A stretch of DNA of 64,000 bases from Rhyacophila brunnea (lineage: Eukaryota > Arthropoda > Insecta > Trichoptera > Rhyacophilidae). Made by a program: the position numbers and the translations under genes. The notes under the pieces were generated by a model. The model was not told the origin of the DNA, searched no databases, and worked only from the letters and a program-made list of their open reading frames with translations. This document shows, one piece after another, positions 1 through 12,125 of the stretch. The stretch lies in the NCBI GenBank assembly GCA_022495005.1, contig JAGYXB010001072.1, forward strand, positions 1,054,001-1,118,000, read 5' to 3'. Each line of letters opens with the position of its first letter. The first letter of the stretch is position 1.

Positions 1-1528
1 TTATCTTCACTCACTTCATCATCCCCAAATTATATAGTGAAATATTCTTTATGGATTTGTAGAACATTTTTGTACGAAGGGAGATTGAATGATGTGTGCA
101 GAATGTAGAGAAGGCATGTTACATCATGTTAAACACGATAACTCATTTTTGACCAATTGTGAATTTGTTACTTTCTGCATAACTACACTCAATAATTCTA
201 TGTATCGAGTACTATACTTTTGTGTTTTGTTTTAGTAAATATAATGTATTTCTATCAAGAAATGACAGTTGAAACTGTTCAAGTGATTTGCAAAGTTCAT
301 TAAGTACCCATAGCAATAGCATTGCGTGAATGCCGTTAAAATTTCCGGCCCGTTATTTGAAACCAAGTCAATTTTAAATAAATTTCCCGCGCTTTTCAAT
401 TACGCCTAAGTGATTTTATTATCTGGTAATAAATTTTTATGGGTTTCCCTTCGGAGTTTTCCCATCCCGCGCCGAAGGGAATAGCCTCATTTTTTGTGCA
501 AGGGTCATTCCGTTTATTGTCGTTTGCACTCTACTCCCGCGTTTTCACAATCTTGTTTTTTATGTTTTTTTTTGGTTCCCTTATATTCGGTCCTTCTTTG
601 ATGCTGTTGTTATTATTTTCAATTCTAATGGTTGACTTCTAGGACGTTAGCCCTGGATTATTTTTCATCTCTCTTTCCACGAAGTATTTTGTATTAGTAT
701 TATTTATTAATGTCGTAAAAGTAGCGGCCGCTAACGGATTCTGAATAGAGATTTATGGAAGATGATTACTGTGACATCATTTTTTTTCACATAGTGAACT
801 GATTTCGTTTTTACTAAGCGGTGTCGAATATATCATAGAAAACAACATACAAAAGTGGGTGTATGATGTCTTTATGTAATATTAAAATGAAGCCGACTTG
901 TAAATAGTCATAAATATAGGTATAACAGGCATGTCCAACTTGAAATAGGCTGTGATCTACTATCCAGTATCAAAACTGACAGTGACTTTAAACCATTCTT
1001 TCCAGTTGTCATTATTCAACCTTAACAAATGCATTATATTTTCCTGTGGACTTTGAGGTGTTAACAAATTAAATAACAATCACTAAGACTCAATTTAGAG
1101 TTTATTATATTTAGAGACAATTAAGAGTTTTGGTCTTCTTTTGGAAACTCATCGTTAAGCTATTCTCATATTATGAAAATAGTCTACTGCGTGACGGTAA
1201 ATGAAATTTATGCCTTAGTTTAAAGTATGTGGATTCACATCTTCTCTTTCTTTTACTCCCGAGGTAGGCCGTGAAGGATACAATACGAATCACGGACATA
1301 TAAATGGGAATTGTCAATTGTTCCTCTTCAAAACTCAATTCCTATGGGCCTATCGTGCTATCGACCAAAATCTATCGCGCGATTGACGCATCGTACGTCT
1401 ATGGTATTGGTCGGTGAACAGTCGATTGCATTGCGGTTTACCGGCTGATTGTAAATATCTTGAAAACTAAATAGAATGTACTTTATAGAAGACAAACACG
1501 ACCACTAATATGTGTGGTGAAACAGTAA
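1..1528. other. Intergenic DNA, nothing recognised
   Basis: AT-rich sequence with only short chance open frames on either strand. The longest, near 439-642, encodes a phenylalanine/leucine-rich string with no family resemblance and no splice context. I see no RNA gene or element boundary. Confidence 0.6.
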
Positions 1529-1716
1529 TCAATTAAAATAAAACACAATATATGTAGTACTTACTCATTACGCATAATTTAATTATCATCAGGGCCGGTT
1601 TCGTCCGCTTCACTGGGGCATTGTCAACTCCCATTGACATCGACGAAACTGGACTTGATGATTATTATATTGTGTGGAATAAGTATGTACTATATATTGT
1701 GTTACATTTTAATTCA
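1529..1716. repeat. Fold-back (MITE-like) element, copy 1
   Basis: The two halves form an imperfect palindrome. The left arm reads through ACACAATATATGTAGTACTT and the core GGCCGGTTTCGTCC. The right arm carries the complement GACGAAACTGGACTTGATGA and then AAGTATGTACTATATATTGT. A related structure with the same core lies at 37172-37320. The organisation suggests a small non-coding transposon. No target duplication could be fixed and the superfamily is unknown. Confidence 0.55.
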
Positions 1717-3525
1717 TTCAATGCATTTCCAACAAGAATTGACAGTTATAGAAATTAACGAAGTAATTATTACCAACGGAGATTGTGTATAGTCTGTTAT
1801 GATCAGTGATGTAGTGAGTATTTCCAGTCACTTGGTTATAGCTTTTTGCTACATCACGCTATATGGAATATTTTAATTTTTACAATTACAAATCAGGCGT
1901 GTTGTTTTAAGTATTTTTTAAATTTATAATAATTAGTATTATGTGCACCATTGTGGGAAAGGCTATCTACGTGCTGCATGTCTCACATGGCAGGAGGAGC
2001 GGCACGTGGCGATCGACCGATGGGAATGGTACAGCCTTAGAGAGTCTGTCCAGATGACGCGATTAGACTCGTGAGTAATAAATCGCGCGTTTCAGATGTA
2101 CCTACAGGTTCCGATGCTGTAGCGTGGCAGTACGTAAGTGCTGTTATACAGTTGCAGTGTAATAACAGCGGAAACTTAACATTTTCATGCAGATTGGGAA
2201 CTAGATTTCTTTTTTTACTAACTTGTATGAAAAGAGTGTGTTCCTCATTTTCCTTTCCAGTGTATCTTTATATAAAAAGGGAAATCTTGAAAGAAATTTT
2301 AATACCAAACATAAAAACGTGAACACACAGTATCTTTTTAACGTCAAGGAAAATGAAAGTAAGCACAAGTGCTGAAAAATAAGCCAGATTAGATAGAGAC
2401 GGATGCCTACAACCTGTCACAAACCGTTGTCCAATTCGAAACAATTATCGCGTTTCATTCTTTACACTTTTATATTAATTCGTTATATTCGTTTATATTA
2501 TTATTTTCTGCATAAATTTAACTAAACTTTAATGTAACTTTAATTAAACATAAAAAAATATAGCCGAGCTTTAAATCTATATTAGTATAATAGTAATAAT
2601 AGGTATTGTTAGACTATATTGTCATTTGTCACTACATAATTAATATCATTTTATATAGTAATATATTAGTTTTGCCAATCAAAACAGCACTAGGAGGACG
2701 TACTGACGCTCTCAGTGTTTTCATAGATTTTCTATTCGGCGATAAGCGCCCTAAATTATATCTAACAAAAATCCAATTATTTAAAAAAAGTAGTCATTTG
2801 AATATATAGGGTTATATTTTAAATTGGACACTTATTTAGTCTTATTCCCGCCTTAGTGAAGGTCGAAAATTAAAAGGTATCTTTGAGTGCTTAGTCCAAA
2901 TAATCTATAGACTTTGTAGGAAAGACGTACCATGTCTTTATGTTACCCTGTTTCCTCTCTTTTCAGAAATTAATATTATTTATTGACCACATAAAATATA
3001 TTAATACCATAAAAGGGTATTATTGCAAATTGTTGTGTTCAAAATTGAGAATAAAACCATATTTAGTGCATTCGATCCCATGATTCAAATTGTTATTTTG
3101 TGCATTTTATATTTTCAATTATAGTTATATTTTTGGTAATGTCGTTCTGTATTTTCCATGATAAATATATTTGTATTTTATGACAGTTTCATATACTATT
3201 ATTTGAATGTTCATTCATTCCTATTCATGTTAAGATGAAAATGAAATTCTGAAGTTCTATTATAAAACAAGGTTTGATAATAGAACTTGATTTTATACAG
3301 TTGCCGACAGATCGACGATGACGAACGTGTTACAAAATTGTATTTCACAATGAAAATTATTCTTTTCTCTAATTTATTATTTTAGATTTTTTTAAATACA
3401 AAAAATGGACCTGATAAATAGATATTATTTATTATTTTTATGATGTGAATATTTTTATATGTAGTAACTTTGTGAGAACTGTTGGTTTTGTTAATTATAA
3501 AGCTTTGATGTGCGCATATTGATGG
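1717..3525. other. Intergenic DNA with one small hairpin
   Basis: No coding signal beyond short chance frames. A 12-bp perfect stem (AAGTTCTATTAT against its complement) spans 3252-3288 with a 13-base loop. No known function is indicated. Confidence 0.5.
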
Positions 3526-3533
3526 GTTATAAG

Positions 3534-6393
3534 CAGGGACGGCTCTAGTAAAGGAGCAAAGTGTGCAGTGCACTCCCATCATAGATTAAATACAAATATA
3601 TAATATAAAACCCCCATGTATTCAGAAAAATGCGATATCGAAAACTTATGCGAAATCACTCATTTTAAATTCCGCGCGTTTTCGAACAATGGTAACGCAA
3701 GCGCTTCAACACTTCGCCTCAGTCACCCATACACACAACTGTCGAAAAAACAATGTCGATGAGACGCGACCAATACACACGTAATAATTCCATCGATGTG
3801 ACACGCCAGGAGCATTATTCGAAGTGTTCCTTGAATTTACGCACATTTTACACGCACACATTTATAGCGGACAACCACAACGACAAAAGAAATGAAGCTT
3901 GTAGAATCAAAATCACCAAAGTTATATAAGACTACATGAGTCTTCGTTGGAAACGATGTTTTTCATCTTTTTTTCATTTCAAGTACAGTGTACCGGTCGA
4001 AAGCACACACACATAAACTAGTCATGTGGACTTTTATACACAAACCTCACTAACCAATATGAATATTCCTACATATAACTCAGGCGACGCGTCGAGGTAC
4101 AGTTGGAAGCCTAATTATTATAATGAAATGACGAACTTCATGTCGATGCATATTGTGTCAAAAATATAATCATATTCACGACTGTTAGTTTGGTTGATAT
4201 AGTCTATGGGTTGATCGTTCGACAGTTGGGTTTATAATATAGATTTAATAGTATTTACAATGAGTACCGTGTATTCAGTTGCATATATTAAAGACAATCG
4301 TCACGATTTTTCCAAACGAATTGATATTAAAGTGGCAGGCCGTCCTTTGCCATCTATAAATTTAATTCAAAAGTGTACAGTGAAAACGAAGATTGTTAAT
4401 CGGAAATTTAATGTGCAAATGTACTCAAAAACACAATGGCTTTGCGGATGTAATATTCTTAATACCCTATTTTGTTTTCCGTGTCTGTTGTTCGGCGGAG
4501 ATGTTAACCGGACGGTCCATGGGATTCAAGACTTGGTCCACCTGTCAGTAAAAATCAAAAAACACAGTGGTTCAGAAAAACATATTTTAAATGAAATGCA
4601 ACTTGCAGTCTTGGGAGAAATAGATATACGTTCACAATTGGATGCAGGGTACCGTTTATCTGTGAAACAATTTAACGAACGTGTCGACAAAAATCGTTAT
4701 ATTTTATCCAGATTGATTGACTGTGTGAAGTTCTGTGGTGCATTTGAATTAGCTCTTAGAGGACATGATGAATCTGCAGATTCAAATAATCCAGGTGTTT
4801 ACCGAGGGCTTATTGACTTTGTCTCGGAAATTGACATAGCCATGAAACAGCATTTTGAGAGCAATAGTGTTTTTAAGGGTACATCAAAAACGATTCAAAA
4901 TGACATTTTAGATTCGATTCTAGAGGTGTGCCGTAACGAAATTAAAAATGAAATATCACAAAGCAAGTTTGTAGCTATACAAGCAGATGAAACAACGGAC
5001 GTATCTACTACAGAACAACTTGTTTTGGTCATAAGGTATGAACTACGCGGACAGATCCATGAACGATTCTGGAAATTTATGACGCCGAAAAACCACACTG
5101 CGGCAGGTATTGCATCTGAAATTTTGAAAGAACTAGAACTTCTCGACATTAAACAAGCACAACTAATTGGCCAGAGTTATGACGGCGCATCCGTGATGAG
5201 TGGCCGATTAGGTGGTGTACAGGCTTTGATAAAAGCTTCGTATCCACACGCACACTTCATACATTGTTATGCACATCAATTGAATTTGATAATGGAAAGA
5301 AGTGTTTCATCTAACACCATAGTCCGAAACTTTTTTGCTAATTTACGAGCGTTTCCAATTTTTTTTTCGAGGTTTGCGAAGCGAACTGATATCTTGAAAG
5401 AAATAGTTCATAGAAAAATACCAGCAGCACCAACAACGAGGTGGAATTTTAATATAAGAACAGTTACTGTTGTCCATACTTATCGAGATCAGTTAAAAGA
5501 GTGCATGGAACACATTTTAGAATCTGAAAATTTAGACGCCGATACCATTAATCAAGCTGGAATGTTGTTACGGTATTTAAACGAAGACAATTTTAACTAT
5601 TGGTTAGATTTCTTTGCCAAAATTATGCCAAACTGTGATATACTTTTTAAACAACTTCAATCGAGGTCAAAGGACGTGTTGGAGATAAATATGGACATTG
5701 AACACTTTACGCGTGCTATACAATGTATTCGTCAAAATAATCATATGTCACAAATTCAACCATCGAAAAAACGTCGTCCCAATGATTTACCTCATTCTGT
5801 GATATGCAATGAAGTACCTATGCGACATTATAGTGAACCAAGCGAAAGATCGTTTCGAATATAAAGGTCATTTAGTAATAGCCAAATTGTTTTTTAGTGA
5901 AAAGTTCCGGGATTATCATACAAATTTTCCAACTACAGATTTTAATACGGTAACATCATTATACGACATTATTGACAAATTTAAACTTAAAAATGAACTA
6001 ATAGTCTTATACAGTAGAGAAGATTTCTACGTTACTGATGGAGCATTGTCGATACTTCAACTTTTCACTAATAATAATTTACTGGAAGTATTTAGTGAAA
6101 GTGTTACCCTATTAAAAATAATTTGTACAATTCCGATGACTTCAGTGGAAAGTGAGCGTTGTTTCTCAACTTTAAAGAGAGTTAAGTCATTTTTGAGAAA
6201 TACCATGTCTCAAGGCAGGCTAAATGCTCTTGCGATGCTAAGTATAGAAAAACAATTGATATCGTCAATACCGGACTTTAATATTCGTGTTATTGACGTG
6301 TTTTCAAAATCCAAGGATCGGAGGATGGACTTCTTGCATAAATAGGTGAGTCTTTTTTGCACTCCCTCATATTCTTGTCACCGGCCGCCACTG
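3534..6393 (+). mobile_element. Structurally complete hAT DNA transposon with perfect 8-bp target duplication
   Basis: The left end begins CAGGGACGGCTC and the right end, read on the other strand, begins CAGTGGCGGCCG. This is a short imperfect terminal inverted repeat (8 of the first 10 bases), typical of hAT elements. The 8 bp just outside both ends are identical, GTTATAAG at 3526-3533 and 6394-6401, the target-site duplication length of the hAT superfamily. The 2860-bp element carries one transposase gene on the + strand (4260-6345), broken by a frameshift. About 730 bp of non-coding sequence precede the start codon and about 50 bp follow the stop. The perfect duplication and long reading frames suggest a fairly young insertion. 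Confidence 0.93.
4260..6345 (+). pseudogene. hAT transposase (ZMYM/DUF4371 type), one frameshift
   Basis: This is the transposase of the surrounding hAT element, which would act in the nucleus on the element's own ends. From the N-terminus it shows: a TTF-type zinc-finger region (WLCGC then CFPCLLF, residues about 60-80); a DUF4371-like stretch (about 120-290) with QADETTDVSTTEQLVL; the RNase-H-like core with GQSYDGASVMSG and HCYAHQLNLIME; and the C-terminal hAT dimerisation region with SVESERCFSTLKRVKS. The first 534 codons are open from ATG 4260 to a stop at 5864. The remainder continues in another frame from about 5812 to 6345. Comparing the frames around 5815-5825 suggests one extra base next to GAAGTACCTATG. 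Combined length is about 695 residues, normal for the family. No splice sites fit the junction, so this is a recently broken gene. Confidence 0.9.
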
Positions 6394-6688
6394 GTTATAA
6401 GTGTGTAAGAGTTTTACATAGTAAATGTTATTTTAAAATAATAATAATGCTAATAGTTTTTCGAACCATGGACCCTGTCCCAAACCGGTATCGAGTTTTT
6501 GAGAACGATATTTCCTTAATCGAAACATCTGTCAATATTTTTCGTAACCTATCAAACGGTATGTTTAAGTGTGTTTTAATCATTATTATGGAATGACGTA
6601 AATGCCAGTCCAATTGATGGAATACTACTGTATATGAAAATATACTTAGGCATTTGTTAGTGTCAAGTATGTATTATAACCGAGTATA

Positions 6689-6930
6689 TTTTTTTTCCGA
6701 CCATGTCCGATCCTAATAGGATCATATGGGCCTCCACAGGGTAGAGGTTTGTATTAACAGCTTTTGTTTTTTTACGAGAAATGGATGTCAGCCACTTGCT
6801 CAACCTATTAGGTCCATACCCTGACTCACACAAATTGAAAAACAATATGTGTACTTGCCAGACCCAGGATTCGAACCTGAGACCCACGGCGTGATAGTCC
6901 AACGCTTAAGCCACGCGGCCACCGTGGCTA
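6689..6930 (-). repeat. tRNA-derived SINE, copy 1
   Basis: Read on the minus strand it starts with a tRNA-like head: A-box-like TGGCCGCGTGGCTTAAGCG and B box GGTTCGAATCC in the context CTCAGG...CTGG. A conserved body follows, with GACATCCATTTCTCGTAAA and CCTCTACCCTGTGGAGG, then a tail ending GGATCGGACATGGTCGG. The same body recurs in both orientations at five other sites in the window. This copy has every segment, so it serves as the reference. Confidence 0.82.
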
Positions 6931-8579
6931 AATTTATGGAGTTAATAATCAATACAGATTCAGTCTGGAATTGTAAATTGTAATCTATCACTCTTGTATC
7001 GGTAAAATATATAATTTAACATAATATATATTCGACGGCTTTAGAATTCGTTCTTGAAACTAGAGTCTACCCACTGAGAAGCACGTTCATACAAAATTAA
7101 AATTTATTGGCACTTTTATTCCTACGCTTGGTTGAAGTTTACAGGGAACGAAAAGCAACCGACTCTATATTATGAAACATTATTGTATATCATTACAGTT
7201 TGTTAGTTTTCTTTCAAACTATTTCGAGTGTCTACTCCAAAAACATGACTAATATATTGCCAAAACTTTATTTTACTGTATCGTTAATAGAAGAAATACG
7301 TACTTATTGTAATTATTATTATAATGAAAATAATATACTCTTAGTAGAGTTTATGTTACGTGTTTTGCATTATTTTTGAATTGTGAACAAAATCAAAAGA
7401 CAATAAGTATTTACTAAGTTTAATGAATTTGGCCTATAGATAGAGAAGACTTTTTATACTAAATCCGTTTTAGACATTTTGAAGTCGGTTCGATTTTCAA
7501 AACAAACGATTATAATATATTATTGTTGTGTTAGTAACACGTTCATTATTTCATTCTTCTATTGGCAGCGTCGAAACAAAATGGCGGCTCGTGTTCGCGT
7601 GGTTTGAAATTGGCGGTGTATTTTATATTTTTCGGTGTTTTACATGGTTAATCATCTTACAAATAATGATCAATGTATTGGTTTTGGCTACCTACATAAA
7701 ATTAAAGTATCTTTTCACGATGCAAATTGGCAAACAAATGTCATGGTAGAAGTATGAAGTTCTCTTCATATAACACTATAATGCTAAGTCACTTGTGGCT
7801 AACTTAAGCAGTAGAACAGAGATTCTTTTTTTGCTTAAATTTCATACATTTCTATAGAAGTAGGTTGTCAGTATCTTTGGCGTAGTTACATTTAACGAAT
7901 ACTTAGTGCATTTTGGCCGCCCTGCGAAAACAAGCCAAAACCTGTACCCGGTGTTCAAATGGACTTCCAACATAATTTTTGCGGATGTACGTGAAAAAGA
8001 AACGAACAGCGTACAGGCCAAGAGGAGTGGTGTCAGTTTGGAAAGACCTTCACCTACCAGTGAATGATTTCAGGCTGCTGATAATGCTCTACTAACGTTT
8101 TAATGTTTGAGTGACGATATGTATAATGCGGACGGATGATCATAAATGCGTCATATTAAATTTGAACAATGTATTCTACAGCGTCCATTTTGTCCTGCGT
8201 ACAATTTACTTACACGCCTATAAAATACGTGTACCTACTTAATAACGAAATATCACGGCGTTATCTACCTGTGTCAGACTTGTGATGAATAGTGGAATTT
8301 TGCGGATGTTTTCCCACAACAATGGCGATGATCGAAACCTACGAAAGAATAACAAAACAGTAGTTTAGCTAATAAATTATCCACCCTTCACAAGCCTCAC
8401 AAATTTTGATCAGAATTCCTGCTCCGCAATGTGTGTAAAATTTGCCGTAAATTCTGTACTTATAAATTAAATGGGTGATATTTTGTTAATGTGTACCGTG
8501 TAGTATTTCCGATATATCCTTGTTAGTTTGAATTATATACATACTCCATCAAACGAGTGTTTTCCATTAGGTACGCTAT
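6931..8579. other. Intergenic DNA, nothing recognised
   Basis: AT-rich sequence with only short chance frames such as 7528-7749. I recognise no protein family, RNA gene or element end. Confidence 0.5.
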
Positions 8580-8702
8580 TCTACGCGTCCAATGCGTAGC
8601 CGTAGCACTTTGATACAGGCGCTCGAGGGACGGTAAACGGCCGAGCACCTATCGCCGTCCCTCGTAGAAGGATTTTCGGTGCTACGGTTGTCAGACGTAG
8701 AC
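8580..8702. repeat. GC-richer fold-back sequence
   Basis: Two nested inverted repeats share one axis. The outer arms are TCTACG...CCGTAGCAC at 8580-8608 and its complement at 8679-8701. The inner arms are CGAGGGACGG at 8624-8633 and its complement at 8655-8664. The stretch is markedly richer in CpG than its surroundings. It looks like a small fold-back transposon or the remains of one. No second copy was seen here. Confidence 0.45.
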
Positions 8703-10564
8703 CCCTTTTTGCAGGGACTAATTGGATGATTTCACATATATAAAAGCGCGCTATGAATATAAAACTGTTTTGTTTTTATTTTGGTCAATTACAATTTTAC
8801 CTCATGCCTCGTTATAATTTTATTACTGTTAATAGGTATAGCTTCAAAAACAATAAACAAGGTATTTTATATTATATTATGAACATCTACAATTATTGAC
8901 CACTTGCGGACGCAGAGAGTTAAACTATTGATGTGTAACATGTAAGATTTGTTGTAATTATTTTGAAGTGCAGTTCAAACAAATAGTATACAATATTGTT
9001 TGTAAACTTATGCCGCTGCACGAATGCACGTTTACGATTGTTTGTTCGAAATTCAACGCATGTTCACATCTGCAAACATTGCTATCAAAATAAATGTAGT
9101 TTTGACAGTTCACATCGCACCAACTTGCGCGCTTTAATCAAAACAATATTCCGCGAGACCACGCGTTCCTATTTCCAATGAAACAGTAAAACATCTCGTA
9201 AACCTGACCACACACGCTTGAAAAATAATTTTATAAAAAGTTTGTAGTTTTTATACCATGTTTACTTGTTAAAGTTTGAGTATGGAGTTTTATTTAAATG
9301 ATTGTATATTTTGTAGCTATATAAAAAGGTTTATAGGTAAGTCAATAATTGATTCCAAATAGTATTCAGTTTTCATTGATGATTAAATTTATATGTATTA
9401 AATTCTATTTAGATTTAGAGGCTAGAGTTAATTCAAAATGTCAATGTGAATGATGAATGCGGAACATTATTTACCTATAAAAAAATTATACCGCCTGTAG
9501 AGTAATGCTTCATAACTTTACACTCTGGCACTAGGATGAAAATTATATAATTATATTCTTAAGTTCTAAAATTCTAGTTTTTTTTTTTATAAATATATTA
9601 TCTATTTTGTATTTATTATTACATATTATATTAATTCAAGTGAATATCATTTGATTCAATTTTATGTGAGCCTAGTCAGGCAAAGAGCGTAGTAAAAAGT
9701 GCAAAAAAGTACAAAGCTATAAAACGTACATATGCATAGATTTACTGGCACCAATAGCGTGTTAATTAAACTATTTATTATTAAATAATAATAGTTCCTT
9801 ATTTAAGCGTAAGCAAGATTCGTTGTTGTTATTGTATGGTGATTTTTGATAGGTTGTGAAAATTGGTAAACGTTAAAATGCTCTGCCCGGTGTAGTTCGT
9901 ATTTTTTCCGGGAGGTTCACCACTATCGTTCCACTGTTCCGCAAGTTTCAATATTGTGTGAAAGTTTAGAAGCCGTAATTTCGCAAACCGCGTTTCGCTT
10001 TACATATTGTATAGGATTATTTTGGCGTGAATCGTCGGGGTTTTCAATTAGAAGTTTTTTTTATCATAATTTCAAGATGTCTGGCGTCCCGCATACAAAT
10101 GTACAAGTTGTTTCGTTAGCGCTTACATCGCTAGAGCACATTTATTCAAAATAATTAATAAAAAGATAATTTAAAAAATAATTTCTATGGGATCCAATCA
10201 CATAAATATGTATTGATTGTTGTTAAAAATATAAAATAATTTATCTCGTGATTTTTATTTATTCATTAGTTCACTCGTTAGACAATTTAGATATCTGATA
10301 TTGTACCTACCTAAGTATGTGTTTTAAATATAGAAGTATTTTAAAATGTCTAGTTTTACGGGTTAAATTATAAATTGATATGGAACATAATATACACAAC
10401 AACGAATATTTTCAAAGATGATAGGGAATATATTTTGAGGGTATGTTACGTTTATAAATGTTTAGGAAAATACATAAGTAATTCAAACTAATTGCTTATT
10501 TTTATTAACTAATTATAACAAACCAATTAAGCTTTTGAAATTTCTTCGTCTTGGCGTACCTATT
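8703..10564. other. Intergenic DNA, nothing recognised
   Basis: AT-rich, with only short frames (for example 8996-9181 and 9954-10154) that lack family resemblance. No structured repeats were identified. Confidence 0.5.
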
Positions 10565-10956
10565 CATCACTCTTCTTCTTCTTCTTCCACGGCGCTACAT
10601 CCCGGGGTGGGATTTGGCCTCCTCCACAACCGCTCTCCACTCACTCCGGTCTCTCGCCACACTTCTCCAGTTACCGGGTCTTCCTATATGAAGCCAGTCC
10701 ACTTCTACGGCGTCTGCCCATATCCTTCTTGGACGGCCTCTGGTCTCTTCTGTTGGGGTAGCCACTTCGTCATGATCCTTGGCGCTCTAACTTCAGGCAT
10801 TCTCTCCACATGTTCCGCCCATCGTAGTCTTTGGGACTTACAGTATATTATGATTGTTTGCTGTTCAATCAGCTCTTCCAACTCGTGGTTCATTTTTATT
10901 CTGTAGTTCCCATTTTCCAACGTGGGTCCAAAGATTTTTCGTTTTCTATTCATCAC
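10565..10956 (-). pseudogene. 3' tail of a non-LTR retrotransposon reverse-transcriptase ORF
   Basis: On the minus strand this reads as the extreme C-terminus of the reverse transcriptase polyproteins common in animal genomes. Signatures are NGNYRIKMNHELEELIE and SQRLRWAEHVERMPE, then after a frameshift near 10720 a segment ending VDWLHIGRPGNWRSVARDRS. The typical product continues with E-A-K and stops, as seen here around 10600. The end runs into a CTT/GAA microsatellite at about 10570-10589 instead of poly-A, as is frequent for RTE-type elements. The clade assignment is tentative. It is 5'-truncated: no upstream polymerase domain is present. Confidence 0.8.
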
Positions 10957-11927
10957 TCATCAGTAGTAATATTGGGTTATCTTCTTATTTCCCGTAAATA
11001 TATCTGACAAGCATGGTTACTCCCACAGTCTATCTCTTTCAAAAAGTCACCCTTCGCCACTGACTCGTACATACATACCTACATTGTAGTTTTATTTACG
11101 TTTCGCTCTACACATTTGTGGGACTGCACCTGCCAGCTGTAGTTTTTTGTTTTATCAATAATGATAAATCTTTTGTTGGAAAAAGTCAATAATTATTGTC
11201 GATCCTAATATTTTATTACAACGTTTTTCTTAGCTCGTATTATTATTTGTCCGGTGGTTCTTTGTCCGGTACAAATCTTGCAATCGATTTTTAACTAACT
11301 TCCCGACTAGCTAGACATTTAAAACTTTTAGAATATATCAAAACACGATGCCAATGCATTTTTTTAAAAATACTTTTAGCCATCTTCAAGTAGAATTGAA
11401 TTAATTTTCAGTTAATTCTGTTTTGTATGAAAAGTTATTCAATATGACATTTCAGTATTATTTCTATCAAGTACATTTTTTTTTGATCGTTTAAGCTAGT
11501 CAAGTCAAGTTTACATAATATGTATATGATTCAAGAGAAAATTTAAAATCGTTGTATATAAAAAGTTCTTTTTATCTTGTAATTATTTTTAATTTAATTT
11601 TATTAAATTGAAATACGTATTCACGTTTTCTTTATTTTACGATTGAATCAATTGATCGAATAAAAACGCAATTATCAATTTAATAAACGATATAATATAT
11701 TTAAATAAACTATTTTTTATTCACTGCATAATACACACTATTAAGTGTTGTATTCGTTGTTGAACTCACATAATTCGATGAACTTTAAAACATACGTATT
11801 CGACAAAATATTGACACACCGGGGGACTCCAACCTGCGTCTATCGGATTCCCAATAAGTAATCTCGCAAAGTATTAAAAAAAAAGCTCGTAATTAGTAAA
11901 CATATATTTCAAAGTAAATATCGACAT
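10957..11927. other. Intergenic DNA, nothing recognised
   Basis: AT-rich, no coding signal and no repeat boundaries identified. Confidence 0.5.
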
Positions 11928-12125
11928 CACGGTGGCAGCGCGGCTTAAGCGTTGGACTATCATGCCGTGGGTCCCAGGCTCGAATCCTGGGTCTGGTATG
12001 AACCTAATAGGTTGAGCAAGTGGCTGACATCCATTTCTCGTAAAAACAAAATCTGTTAATACAAACCTCTACTCTGTGGAGGCCCATATGATCCTATTAG
12101 GATCGGACATGGTCGAAAAAAAATA
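11928..12125 (+). repeat. tRNA-derived SINE, copy 2 (internal deletion)
   Basis: Plus-strand copy of the SINE at 6689-6930. The head GGTGGCAGCGCGGCTTAAGC, a B-box region GGCTCGAATCC, and the full body and tail down to GGACATGGTCGAAAA are present. Relative to copy 1 it lacks about 40 bp between GGGTCTGG and the segment leading to CCTAATAGGTTGAGC, the part containing ATATTGTTTTTCAA. Confidence 0.82.

Noticed and set aside
4895..5149. Minus-strand frame inside the hAT transposase
   Set aside because: It is the antisense shadow of a well-supported coding region.
10535..10906. 123-codon plus-strand frame starting MKFLRLGVPIHHSSSSS
   Set aside because: It is the antisense of the non-LTR retrotransposon tail, which reads well on the minus strand.
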